From contig JAFZVQ010000036.1 in NCBI GenBank assembly GCA_017617715.1, positions 1 through 64,000 of the forward strand: DNA of 64,000 bases. Direction: 5' to 3'. This stretch comes from Bacteroidales bacterium. Its GTDB lineage: Bacteria > Bacteroidota > Bacteroidia > Bacteroidales > UBA932. Below the pieces are notes generated by a model that was not told where the DNA came from, made no database searches, and was given only the letters and a program-made list of their open reading frames with translations. Position numbers and translations under genes: made by a program. Shown piece by piece: positions 1 to 8,509 of this stretch; positions within the stretch are counted from its first letter, which is position 1; each line of letters opens with the position of its first letter.

Positions 1-393
1 GACGTGGACCTGGTGACCTGCGTGCCGCTCCACTGGACGCGCCGCTTCCGCCGCGGCTACAACCAGGCCGCCGTGATCGCTTCCGAGCTCGCCCGCTGCC
101 TTGCTGTACAGTTTTCCCCCGACATCCTGAAACGCACCCGCCGCACCGCCACCCAGACCCGCCTCTCCGTCGAGGCCAAGGCCCTCAACGTCGCCGGCGC
201 CTTCGCGGTCCGCCGCCGCTACATGTCATTCCGGGCGCAGTCAAGGGATCTCCCCCCTCGCCACATCCTGCTGGTCGACGACGTGTTCACCACAGGCGCC
301 ACGCTCACGGCCTGCGCCTCAGCCCTCTTCGAGGCCTTCGGCCCCGAGCTCCGCGTCAGCATCGCCACCCTCGCCTGCGTACCCCGGCGATAA
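1..393 (+). CDS. comF: ComF-family phosphoribosyltransferase, 5' end outside window
   Basis: The reading frame is open from the first base, so only the C-terminal part (about 130 residues) is present. It has the ComF features: CVPLHWTRRFRRGYNQA near the start, a TQTRLS stretch, and the PRPP-binding loop LLVDDVFTTGATL (about residues 89-101). ComF proteins resemble amidophosphoribosyltransferases and are linked to DNA uptake or recombination; the exact reaction is not settled. Odd: between AVRRR and HILLVDD there is an extra stretch of about a dozen residues (MSFRAQSRDL). It is encoded by a copy of the dispersed CATTCTGAGCG-type repeat at 224-251, read in frame. The TAA stop is at 391-393, about 60 bases before the next gene. 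Confidence 0.88.
   Translation, partial: DVDLVTCVPLHWTRRFRRGYNQAAVIASELARCLAVQFSPDILKRTRRTATQTRLSVEAKALNVAGAFAVRRRYMSFRAQSRDLPPRHILLVDDVFTTGATLTACASALFEAFGPELRVSIATLACVPRR
224..251. repeat. Dispersed CATTCTGAGCG-type repeat inside comF
   Basis: This stretch begins tgtcattccgggcgcagtca and ends gggatct. It resembles the repeat units at 15855-15967 and 35316-35444 (core tgtcattctgagcgaagcga then agaatct). It lies in the coding sequence of comF, in frame and without a stop. Confidence 0.6.
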
Positions 394-410
394 GTGCATG
401 CACGCCTGTG

Positions 411-441
411 TTGCTGTTTTGTGTAATAATGGTTATATTTG
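411..441 (+). promoter_or_regulatory. Bacteroidetes-type promoter for the flavodoxin gene
   Basis: A -33 TTG (411-413), a 20-base spacer and a perfect -7 element TATATTTG (434-441) lie just before the gene at 457. Transcription should start near 447, giving a leader of about 10-15 bases. Confidence 0.6.
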
Positions 442-456
442 TGAGAATCAGCATTT

Positions 457-1293
457 ATGATCATGAAATACATTACCAGAATCCTTGTCGCTGCCGCCGC
501 AATCGTTGCGGCTGTCGCATGCGGCCCCAAAACACAGACGAAAATGCTTGTACTCTATTATTCCCAGACCGGAGGCACCGCGACAGTTGCCAGGGAAATC
601 GCAAACCGGCTTGGAGCCCCGATGGAAGAAATCCGGGCCGTGAATCCCTATGACGGGGATTTCCGCGCCACCATAGACCGTTGCCTTGAGGAACGTGAGG
701 CCGGAATCCTGCCCGAGATCCAACCGCTGGAAGCCGATATCAGCGAGTATGACGTCATCTTCCTCGGCTATCCTGTATGGTTCGGGACATACGCCCCGCC
801 CGTGACCTCATTGCTGAATCAAATAGATCTAAGCGGCAAGAAAGTGGTGCCGTTCTGCACTTTCGGAAGCGGCGGACTGGATTCCAGCGTCCGTGACCTC
901 ATGGCCAAGCAGCCTGAGGCCGAAGTGCTTCCGGGCTATGGCGTGCGCGCCGCCCGCATTGAGACTGCGGCAGCCAGGGAGGTGGAACGCTTCCTCATAG
1001 CCGGCGGTTTCATTGAAGGAGAGAGCGCCACTCTTCAGGAATTCCCTGAGGCCCACGCAGTTACCGAGGAGGAATCGGCCATTTTCGACGCCGCCGTGGA
1101 TGGTTACCCCATGCTGTCCGCCAAGGCCGTGACGGCAACTTCCAGGCCCCACCCGGACGGAACGGAATACCTGTTCACCGCCGTCGACAAACCCCGCGAG
1201 CCCAAATCCGACCTGCCCCCCGCCGGCGAAATCAAAGTCTACATCCTCGCCGAAGACGGCCTCCCGCCGGTATTCACCCAGGTCTTGCGATAA
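457..1293 (+). CDS. Flavodoxin-family lipoprotein
   Basis: 278 residues. A hydrophobic signal peptide ends in the lipobox AVAC (Cys about 22), so the protein is probably a lipoprotein, which is unusual for a flavodoxin-like protein. The fold starts with LVLYYSQTGGTATVAREIA (about residues 32-50), the phosphate-binding loop for FMN. DVIFLGYPVWFGTYAPPV (about 99-116) and VVPFCTFGSGGLDSS (about 129-143) are typical of the flavodoxin_4 group. A C-terminal extension of about 90 residues has no clear assignment. A second ATG at 463 (MKYIT) is an equally good start. It converges on the minus-strand BspA gene, with an inverted-repeat copy beginning 14 bases after its stop. Redox partner unknown. Confidence 0.85.
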   Translation: MIMKYITRILVAAAAIVAAVACGPKTQTKMLVLYYSQTGGTATVAREIANRLGAPMEEIRAVNPYDGDFRATIDRCLEEREAGILPEIQPLEADISEYDVIFLGYPVWFGTYAPPVTSLLNQIDLSGKKVVPFCTFGSGGLDSSVRDLMAKQPEAEVLPGYGVRAARIETAAAREVERFLIAGGFIEGESATLQEFPEAHAVTEEESAIFDAAVDGYPMLSAKAVTATSRPHPDGTEYLFTAVDKPREPKSDLPPAGEIKVYILAEDGLPPVFTQVLR

Positions 1294-1307
1294 GACTTGA
1301 CCCTGCC

Positions 1308-1413
1308 GTTTTCGCCAACTCCCTGATAATCAAACACAACCGCGTCTCCATGGTGCAAATCTGCGCCATGGAGATTTGTTATCTACTGAGCATCAAGCAG
1401 TTGCGCTTTACGG
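1308..1413 (+). repeat. 106-bp inverted repeat, left copy
   Basis: By hand alignment these 106 bases match the reverse complement of 7368-7473 with about 10 differences. It contains a 9-bp hairpin (TCTCCATGG ... CCATGGAGA, 1345-1374) followed by ATTTGTTAT. It starts 14 bases after the stop of the flavodoxin gene and reads in the same direction as that gene. The rest of 1294-1493 has nothing recognisable. Confidence 0.85.
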
Positions 1414-1493
1414 GATTTCTCACTCTTCAGTAACGTTTATGCAAGGCAACATACACCTAGAGACCAAGTGGCCCCAGCCAAGCGAACATCTGC

Positions 1494-4400
1494 TTAGTAA
1501 GAGCCTATCGGATAGATAATGTCGGCATATCTTCCCCAGCCATCAGCTGTCTTGTATGCCTCCACGCTCCCGGCAGGCACGTAGATTCTTAATGCCTCAT
1601 TCTCTATAGGGATGTTGAAACTATAATTACTATACTTCACTTTTATTGGGGTAGTTGCCCTCAATGTCAGAGACTTGAAAGAGCTGCAGCCGGAAAAAAC
1701 ATCATCTCCCATTAAGGTGACACTTGCTGGAATCGTTATTATTTGCAAAGATGGACACTCCGCAAACCCATAGGCATCGATAGTCTCCAGCCCTTCTTTT
1801 AGAATGATTTGCGACAGTTTTGTGCACCCCCGGAATGCAAATCCTCCAATTAATTTGACACTTCCTGGAACTGTAATACTCAACAAAGAGCAATCCCAGA
1901 AAGCGTACTGCCCAATTGCGCCCACCCCATCTTCAATAATTACTCTGGATAAGTTGGTACAGCCAGCGAAAGAAAAATCCCCAACTTTCGCTACGGTGTT
2001 AGGAATTGTTATTCCAAGCAAAGAAGAACAATCCCTAAAAGCATACGCCCCGATGGTTTCGACACCTTCTGCCAAATCAACTTGGGACAAAGACACACAA
2101 GAAGAGAAAGCGTATTCACCTATAGACACAACGCTTACTGGAATGCTGATCGTTCTAAGAGAACTGCAGTTCTGGAAAGCGCCGTAATTGATTGATGTCA
2201 GACCATGATTGAGAGTGACCTGAGTCAGCCCGCTGCAATTCTTAAAGGCACTGGTACCAATGGAAGAAACACTCCCGGGAATACTAATGTCGGCTAAGGA
2301 AGAACATCCCAAGAAAGCTTGATCATCAATCTGAGTCACTCTTGTTCCCAGTTCAACAATAACTAGCGATACACAACCGGAAAAAGACTGTGACCCGATA
2401 CTTCCACCATTAATACGCAAGGAGACAAGAGACTTACAATTCAAAAACGCAAAAAACTCAATACTTGTTTCACCTTCAACGGCAACATTCTTAAGACCAG
2501 AATCGTAGAAAGCGTAAGACTTTATTGCAGTAACACTTTCTGGAATAGTTATACTTTCCAGTGACGTACAATAGGCGAATGAATACTCATCAAGGATCGT
2601 TACACTATCCGGAATGCGAATCGACTTCAGCGACGTGCAATGACCGAACGCACTATGATATATTCCAGTTAAAGTCGAAGGGAGAGAGACTGTTTTCAAC
2701 GACGCGCAACCACCAAAAGCGCAATAAGGAATACCTGTAATTCCTTCTGGTATGACAACGGTCGTGATAGAAGAGCAATTATAAAATGCAAAATCATCCA
2801 AAGAAGCCACCCCTTCCGGAATAATTATGTTTTTGAGGGAACTGCAACCGGCGAAACAACGTGCCTGAATGGCATTAATACCTTCCGGCATATGGAATTC
2901 TTCCATAGAACTGCAGTTCTGGAAACACGATTCACCTATGAAGGTCACGGAATCCGGCAATAATACGCTCTTCACGGAACTACATCCATAAAAAGCCTTT
3001 GTGCCGACATCGGTCAAACCGGACGGTACTTGAACGGTTTCAAGAGAGCTGCAGTTTTCGAAGGCATAAGAACCTATTCTACTAACTGATTCAGGTATGA
3101 TCACTTCTTTTAATTTGCCACATCCGGAAAACATGTAATTATGGATACAGCTACCCCATGATGAGGGGAGTACTGCTTTTTCAAGTGAAGAGCAATCCCT
3201 GAAGAAACCTATATATTGTGGTACTGGATGGACCGAATCAGGCAAAACAATACTCTTGAGTGTCGTACAGCCTCTGAACGCATAGGACTTGATGTAACCT
3301 ATTTCATTCGCGCAAACTATTCTTCCGAAACCGTTTTCATATGTATTGGAAATACACTCTATCGGGATATTGGGCGTGACAATGTTTCCATCGGTGGACG
3401 TGTACCATATTTCGTTGTTTGGTGGTGTTCCAGCCAGGGAGCCATCTGGATTAACAGGATCTTCCGGGAAAATGATATCCGCATCATCAGACCATTTTGG
3501 GGCGGTCTTGTATGCCTGAAGTGAGGCATTGGGTACATATATCTTGAAGTCAGAGGCTGCTCCCTGGACCAATGTGCCTGCGCGGACCGGAGGCGCAACC
3601 GGGGTCATGCGGACGGACTTCAGCGAACTGCACTGATAAATAGGCAGGTCTCCAAAAGTCTTCAGCCCGGCAGGGAAGGTCAGTTCTTCGATAGATTTGC
3701 AATTGCAAAATGCCTTTTCTCCAACATCCTTCAGACTCTCAGGAATGGTGATAGTGTGTATATAATCTTGCCCGTTGAAAATATAAGGAGAGATACTCTC
3801 GACGCCGGAAGGAATAACTATATCCATCACGTCATAATCATACGAAGCGAATCCTACGAGCCGTTTGTCAACAACGAGGAAACGGCCATTGGGCGAGGCG
3901 CCATAGCCGTTGAATCGAGTCAGCTTATCGCACCCCCTGAATGCACAATCGCCGCAAGAATCCAATTCCACTGGGAAGAAAACCGTACTGAGTGATGAAC
4001 AGGATTCAAAAGCATGAGCGCCCAAGCTTATCAAACTTTTGGGCAAATCAAGTGTTTCAAGGGTGTTGCAATTCATAAAGGCGTTCTCTCCGATCTCCTC
4101 TAAAGGTTCATCAAAGACCAGTCTGCCTTTTCCGCCATCATAAACATTTGCCACAATCGTATTTCCGCCAAATGCATCAGCGGCATATGGTGCAGCAATA
4201 TTGCCGTCAGTAGTGGTATACCAAATCTCATTGAGCCCCTGTGTGATGATGTCGTCCCAGGGGGTCGTATACTCCACGACATTGCCATAAATAACCTCTT
4301 CCTGGACATTGTCCTTGTTTATGGTAATAAAACTCCTGATGAAAAGCTTTGTGTGCCCGGGAATGTCTTTAATCTGAACCGTAATCTTCTTACCATTATA

Positions 4401-7127
4401 TGGAGCGTCAGTTTGGGTAATTTTTGTACACCCCTCGCCTGAAAGTGTAGGAATTTCGTTTGTGTACGACCATACGATCCCGCTCTGAGTAACCGGAGAG
4501 CCTCCAACAATCTCAACAGGGACATTAACCCAATTCACATAATCAGCCTTATATGGTTCGCCGGTAACGACGCTCATCGGAACATTATCAAAAGAAAAGT
4601 CAAAATAAGATTGATGGAATTCTCTTTGATATAGCGACCACGTGACTGAATTAATGAAAATACGCTCGGCTTTGAGGAGATTCTTTATCAACTTCAGTTC
4701 CCCCATATCCGCCTTAAACTGTGCTTTAGTGGCTAACTTGTTATTGCTGATTTCTTCATATTTTGACCACTTTTTGATTACCTTCTGATAGCGCGGTTCA
4801 ACGGCTTTTTTCCATAATTTTTCTGGCAGCTTATTCAAGCAATCATATAAAAGATCCATCGATGTATCCCAAATAAAAACAAGATAATCGCCCAAATCAG
4901 ACTTGCCATTCAACTCCATTGCTCGTTGAATAAACTTCGGATCAGTACCTGTGTCCAAAAAAACATTCCACAGTTCACTTTCAAAAGTTTTATCATCCGA
5001 TTTGAAAATCATCTTGATTATCGGAATAACACACAGCTTGAAGAAAGAATATGCAAATAACTCCGGGCAATCAGAATCTGCGCTCCATACAAGCAGCACA
5101 TCTTCTTCGGAGTCAATTTCCATTTCGAAGTTGGTTTCAGTAGCATTCCAGTATCCATCTTCAAATTCTTTTTCTCCTGCAATCCACAAGTATGTATCCC
5201 CCCAGAAAGAAGCAAGCGCTTTACCTGTATCTATTACACCATCAAGCCCTCCTATCGCGAAAATATAATTCGAATTTTGCGGTTTGACTATATGGTCAAG
5301 TACACTTTCCCCAACGGGGATAATAGTCTCCCCTTGCTTTATTCCTGCAGTAAGTGCAAGATAAATAGGTTCGTAATTATACACCGTAATCTTGCATTTC
5401 CACTTGTCGCTATCGGGAACAGATGACACGTCTTTTAATACCAACTTTATGCCTTTGTAATAATATGGAGACCCGCCCTTGAAACAAGGCTTATCTTTAA
5501 ACTGATTCTCATCACTTGTGCCTTGTTTCCGATTATTAATCGACTTGGCTCTGTTAATTGATACTATAGGCTTATTAAAAGTGTTCTTAATACTAGTGCC
5601 TGGCTTAAAAAAGGAATTAATTTTTTCTGATGCATTTTCTGCCTCGTTTGCTATCCTCTCTAAATCCAAATATCCAAGTTCAGACACTGATGACTCTATA
5701 GCAGATATGAGTACCTGTGTCTCGGTGAATGACAATAACAGTTTTCGCATGCCGGCATATTCTTCTTCCTCCATTGAATCAAAAGAAAAAGGAACGCCCC
5801 ACATCAAAAATGACAGCGCAGTCTCTGTCGCGTCGAGTACTAACTTGTCCTTTGATTTGTCGCGGGATGGATTACGGAAACTTAAATATATCAGTTGCTC
5901 ATCATCAGTTGACGCAACAATCATGTCTTCATTCGAATTGAATGTTCCATCACCGTTAGGGGTTTTTAAGGTGCCGTCACACATGAGAACAATGTTCTCC
6001 AAGTCTCGCGGGCTCGCGCCGGGGATGTCGATTCCTGCATTGGTATTTCCTGCCACCAGCTGCTCCTGCTTTGCCATGGCTTCCTCATTACCTTCTGCGG
6101 CCGCCTCGCTATAATAAGCCTTGGCCTTTTCCATATCTTGCTCCGTGCCTATTCCGTATTCGTAGCAATATGCTAAATAAAGCTTCGAATCTTCAGCATC
6201 GGCAGCAACGGCTTCCACAAAGCTCTCAAAGGCTTCTTTTTGGTCTTCTTCATCGTCAGAGTCAAGCAAATCTTCTCCCGCCCGGACAAGTTCGATCGCT
6301 TCCTCCTGAGTGACATCACGTCCCAACCATTTCACGGAGCCAAAAACCCTTCGTTTTATCTCTAAAGTACCTGTCCCCGATTTCTCATAAACAGTACCAT
6401 CAGAATAATCAAGATAGAATGATACGCCTCTCTGTAACACTCCCGGCACAGCAGTCACGTAGTACCATTTATCCGGTTCAAAGGTACCATTATCAGGGGC
6501 AGACAAAGTAAGTTCCAACGATTCATCTGCTATACCGTTAATAACCGGGAGCCCGTTTTGATTGAAGCCTATGCAGATTCGTCCCGCAAGTGCTTCGCCC
6601 GAATTACCTTTGATACGAACGGTTTTCACATCTCCTTCCTTCAAACTGAACCTTATCCCTCCGCCGACATTGTAGAACTGAAGGCTGGTGGATGTGGAGT
6701 GGGCGATGGCGACGTTGGCGCCCTGGGCGAAGGTGCCGGGGCGGGCGATCTGGACGGAGGGGATGGTGGTGGTGATGGACTCACCGTCGAAGGTGGCGTC
6801 GTCGCTGTATGGATAGACGGCCCAGATGTCGGGGACGTCGGCGCCGGAACCTTCGAGGTGGCCGGTGAACTCAGTCACAGCTGTCAGGCTGGTGGCGCTG
6901 GAGGCGAACCTGCCCGAGCGGGTGCCGGAGAAGACCTTGATTTCGTCGCCGGGCTCCCAGAATACCTGCTTGCCACCGTTTTCGACGGCGGTACGGGTTT
7001 CGGGTGTACCTTCCTGGAAGGCGGTGAGGACAAGCGTATCGGCACCGGTCTCCGGCACCTCTTTCGTGCGGGTACAAGCGCCGGCAGCAAATAATGCGGC
7101 GGCGACAATCAAGGTATAACGTTTCAT
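1494..7127 (-). CDS. Giant BspA-like leucine-rich-repeat surface lipoprotein
   Basis: 1877 residues. Signal peptide with lipobox AGAC (Cys 18). Residues about 25-275 resemble the fimbrillin-like N-terminal domain shared by other lipoproteins here. About 280-360 hold TPR/Sel1-like repeats (YCYEYGIGTEQDMEKAKAYY). About 375-960 match nothing I recognise. From about 970 to the end are many LRR_5 (BspA/Treponema pallidum) repeats of the form IGxxAFxxCSSLxxIxIPxSV. They form two blocks, each opened by NEIWYTxTDGNI (about 969 and 1239) and closed by an IYVPxxSxxAYKTA..W motif. BspA proteins are surface adhesins or ligand binders; the ligand here is unknown. The first 145 or so codons are clearly GC-richer than the rest, suggesting a mosaic. 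Its ATG overlaps the TGA of a 42-residue peptide gene. Confidence 0.9.
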   Translation of the reverse strand: MKRYTLIVAAALFAAGACTRTKEVPETGADTLVLTAFQEGTPETRTAVENGGKQVFWEPGDEIKVFSGTRSGRFASSATSLTAVTEFTGHLEGSGADVPDIWAVYPYSDDATFDGESITTTIPSVQIARPGTFAQGANVAIAHSTSTSLQFYNVGGGIRFSLKEGDVKTVRIKGNSGEALAGRICIGFNQNGLPVINGIADESLELTLSAPDNGTFEPDKWYYVTAVPGVLQRGVSFYLDYSDGTVYEKSGTGTLEIKRRVFGSVKWLGRDVTQEEAIELVRAGEDLLDSDDEEDQKEAFESFVEAVAADAEDSKLYLAYCYEYGIGTEQDMEKAKAYYSEAAAEGNEEAMAKQEQLVAGNTNAGIDIPGASPRDLENIVLMCDGTLKTPNGDGTFNSNEDMIVASTDDEQLIYLSFRNPSRDKSKDKLVLDATETALSFLMWGVPFSFDSMEEEEYAGMRKLLLSFTETQVLISAIESSVSELGYLDLERIANEAENASEKINSFFKPGTSIKNTFNKPIVSINRAKSINNRKQGTSDENQFKDKPCFKGGSPYYYKGIKLVLKDVSSVPDSDKWKCKITVYNYEPIYLALTAGIKQGETIIPVGESVLDHIVKPQNSNYIFAIGGLDGVIDTGKALASFWGDTYLWIAGEKEFEDGYWNATETNFEMEIDSEEDVLLVWSADSDCPELFAYSFFKLCVIPIIKMIFKSDDKTFESELWNVFLDTGTDPKFIQRAMELNGKSDLGDYLVFIWDTSMDLLYDCLNKLPEKLWKKAVEPRYQKVIKKWSKYEEISNNKLATKAQFKADMGELKLIKNLLKAERIFINSVTWSLYQREFHQSYFDFSFDNVPMSVVTGEPYKADYVNWVNVPVEIVGGSPVTQSGIVWSYTNEIPTLSGEGCTKITQTDAPYNGKKITVQIKDIPGHTKLFIRSFITINKDNVQEEVIYGNVVEYTTPWDDIITQGLNEIWYTTTDGNIAAPYAADAFGGNTIVANVYDGGKGRLVFDEPLEEIGENAFMNCNTLETLDLPKSLISLGAHAFESCSSLSTVFFPVELDSCGDCAFRGCDKLTRFNGYGASPNGRFLVVDKRLVGFASYDYDVMDIVIPSGVESISPYIFNGQDYIHTITIPESLKDVGEKAFCNCKSIEELTFPAGLKTFGDLPIYQCSSLKSVRMTPVAPPVRAGTLVQGAASDFKIYVPNASLQAYKTAPKWSDDADIIFPEDPVNPDGSLAGTPPNNEIWYTSTDGNIVTPNIPIECISNTYENGFGRIVCANEIGYIKSYAFRGCTTLKSIVLPDSVHPVPQYIGFFRDCSSLEKAVLPSSWGSCIHNYMFSGCGKLKEVIIPESVSRIGSYAFENCSSLETVQVPSGLTDVGTKAFYGCSSVKSVLLPDSVTFIGESCFQNCSSMEEFHMPEGINAIQARCFAGCSSLKNIIIPEGVASLDDFAFYNCSSITTVVIPEGITGIPYCAFGGCASLKTVSLPSTLTGIYHSAFGHCTSLKSIRIPDSVTILDEYSFAYCTSLESITIPESVTAIKSYAFYDSGLKNVAVEGETSIEFFAFLNCKSLVSLRINGGSIGSQSFSGCVSLVIVELGTRVTQIDDQAFLGCSSLADISIPGSVSSIGTSAFKNCSGLTQVTLNHGLTSINYGAFQNCSSLRTISIPVSVVSIGEYAFSSCVSLSQVDLAEGVETIGAYAFRDCSSLLGITIPNTVAKVGDFSFAGCTNLSRVIIEDGVGAIGQYAFWDCSLLSITVPGSVKLIGGFAFRGCTKLSQIILKEGLETIDAYGFAECPSLQIITIPASVTLMGDDVFSGCSSFKSLTLRATTPIKVKYSNYSFNIPIENEALRIYVPAGSVEAYKTADGWGRYADIIYPIGSY

Positions 7128-7252
7128 ATCACAAGATCTTCGTATTCAACTTCTTCAAGCCCGCCGGACTCGGGGCTGGTGCAAAACAAACACATTAGCC
7201 AATGCGCACTCTCGATGCTGCAATCGGGTTTACTATAGAGGAACCGTCTCAT
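7124..7252 (-). CDS. Small YxxP peptide, overlapping the BspA gene start
   Basis: 42 residues, ATG at 7252-7250. Its TGA overlaps the BspA start codon (ATGA), so translational coupling is likely. Sequence features: a basic start (MRRFL), YSKP at residues 6-9, a hydrophobic stretch WLMCLFCTS, then an acidic tail (EEVEYEDLVI). Counting the Tyr as 1 there is Pro at 4, Leu at 17 and Ser/Thr at 20-21, the same spacing as in the peptides at 18367, 38514 and 60612. It is not a lipoprotein and has no clear signal peptide. Function unknown. A weak promoter match (TTG, 20 bases, TAACTTG) lies upstream near 7285-7315. Confidence 0.6.
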   Translation of the reverse strand: MRRFLYSKPDCSIESAHWLMCLFCTSPESGGLEEVEYEDLVI

Positions 7253-7367
7253 ATAAATCTCCTTATTTGGCAAGTTACTGAAAAAAAACGGTATCTACAA
7301 TAACGTACAAAAAACAGAGTATCCATAGATGGCAAGACAAGCCGCATTTTACCATACGACACACACG

Positions 7368-7473
7368 CCGTAAAGCGCAACTGCCAGATGCTCAGCAGAT
7401 AACAAATCTCCATGGCGCAGATTAACACCATGGAGACACAGTTATGGTTGATTATCAGCGAGTTGGCGAAAAC
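7368..7473 (-). repeat. 106-bp inverted repeat, right copy
   Basis: Partner of 1308-1413 in inverted orientation. It starts 18 bases after the stop of the lipoprotein gene at 7492 and reads in the same direction as that gene, just as the left copy follows the flavodoxin gene. The internal hairpin (7407-7436) is conserved. No transposase lies between the copies. CCTG occurs within a few bases outside both ends, too short to call a target duplication. 7253-7367 is AT-rich and otherwise empty. Confidence 0.85.
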
Positions 7474-7491
7474 AGCCTGTGTGTGCGGGGG

Positions 7492-8502
7492 CTACACGAA
7501 GGTGGTGTAGACGACCTCGAAGTCGACGGAGAGGGTGTTGAAGAGGGCGGTGCTATAGGAGACCTCGTAGGTAGGGGAGATGTAGCCTTTGTAGCCTTCG
7601 GTGTTCTCGGCTTCGTCGTCGCTGTGGGCTTTGAACGACACGAAAGTCTTGCCGTCCGTAGAATCTTCGGAGACCTTGTTATAGTGGCCCTTTGACTTGA
7701 TCTCAGTCACGTAGGCGGCGGCTTTCGCATAGTCGGCTTCAGTGATTGTGGCCTTCACGGAGAAAACTTTCCCCCAGTTGCAGCCGCCGTAGAAAATCTT
7801 GCGGTTGCCGATCCGGTCCCAGTCGTACTGGCGGCAGACGGTCATGGACTCGAGCTGGCCGCCATAGGGAATCACCCATCCCTTGGCATCCATGTCGGAA
7901 GGATAGAGGCCGCTCAGCCACTTCACGTCGTAGTGCACCTCCTCCGCCAGCAGCTGGTCCTTAAGGTCCTGATACGGGAGATTCTGGTACTTCTGGCAGA
8001 TGGTCTTGTAGTTCTGCGCGAAATCCCCGCCGTCGGCGACTTTCTTATACTTCTTGGGGAATGTCACGAGGTTGACACATTCCGCACCCCAGAGCTTCTT
8101 TGCGGCCTCGACGTTGTTGGCTATTGACAGTATCGAAGTGCCCGGCTTGTCGCAGAGCACCGTCATCGTGTATTTCAAATAGTCGGTTCCCTGATATCTG
8201 TCATGCCCGAAAGTGTAGGTCCGGTGGTCGCCGTCATAGGCCTTGAAATCGCGGGGCATTTGTGCGTCGTCATCGACTTCGCAGACTATGATGCTGCCGT
8301 CGGTGCCCTTGGCGATGAGGTCGCCGGGGTTGAAGTCTTTGTCGGTGCCGAGGTAGATGCCCGGCTTGACACTCATCCAGGAGCTCCAGGGGTCGGCCTG
8401 GTTGTAGCCGCCCCAGTCGATGTCAAAAAGTTCTTTCAACGAGCAGGAAGAAGCGGTGATAAGGAGCGCTGCGCACAGGAGCGCGTTGACTATTCTTTTC
8501 AT
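7492..8502 (-). CDS. Lipoprotein of unknown function
   Basis: 336 residues, with signal peptide and lipobox TASSC (Cys 20). I recognise no domain. The protein is soluble and mixed in composition, with many aromatic residues (WGGYNQADPWSSWM near the mature N-terminus, YGGCNWGKVF about residue 240). It ends in a beta-rich stretch with alternating hydrophobic residues. It begins 7 bases after the stop of the zinc-ribbon protein gene at 8510, so the two form an operon from the promoter at 9552-9583. It probably sits in the outer membrane or periplasm. Confidence 0.75.
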   Translation of the reverse strand: MKRIVNALLCAALLITASSCSLKELFDIDWGGYNQADPWSSWMSVKPGIYLGTDKDFNPGDLIAKGTDGSIIVCEVDDDAQMPRDFKAYDGDHRTYTFGHDRYQGTDYLKYTMTVLCDKPGTSILSIANNVEAAKKLWGAECVNLVTFPKKYKKVADGGDFAQNYKTICQKYQNLPYQDLKDQLLAEEVHYDVKWLSGLYPSDMDAKGWVIPYGGQLESMTVCRQYDWDRIGNRKIFYGGCNWGKVFSVKATITEADYAKAAAYVTEIKSKGHYNKVSEDSTDGKTFVSFKAHSDDEAENTEGYKGYISPTYEVSYSTALFNTLSVDFEVVYTTFV

Positions 8503-8509
8503 ACTGCAG

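Noticed and set aside
7249..7431. 60-codon frame starting in the right inverted repeat
   Set aside because: The matching stretch in the left copy is open for only about 28 codons and then diverges; no similarity to any protein family was recognised.
1308..7473. Composite transposon or insertion sequence around the BspA gene
   Set aside because: No transposase or recombinase gene lies between the inverted repeats, and the shared CCTG outside the ends is too short to be a convincing target duplication. Reported only as inverted repeats.
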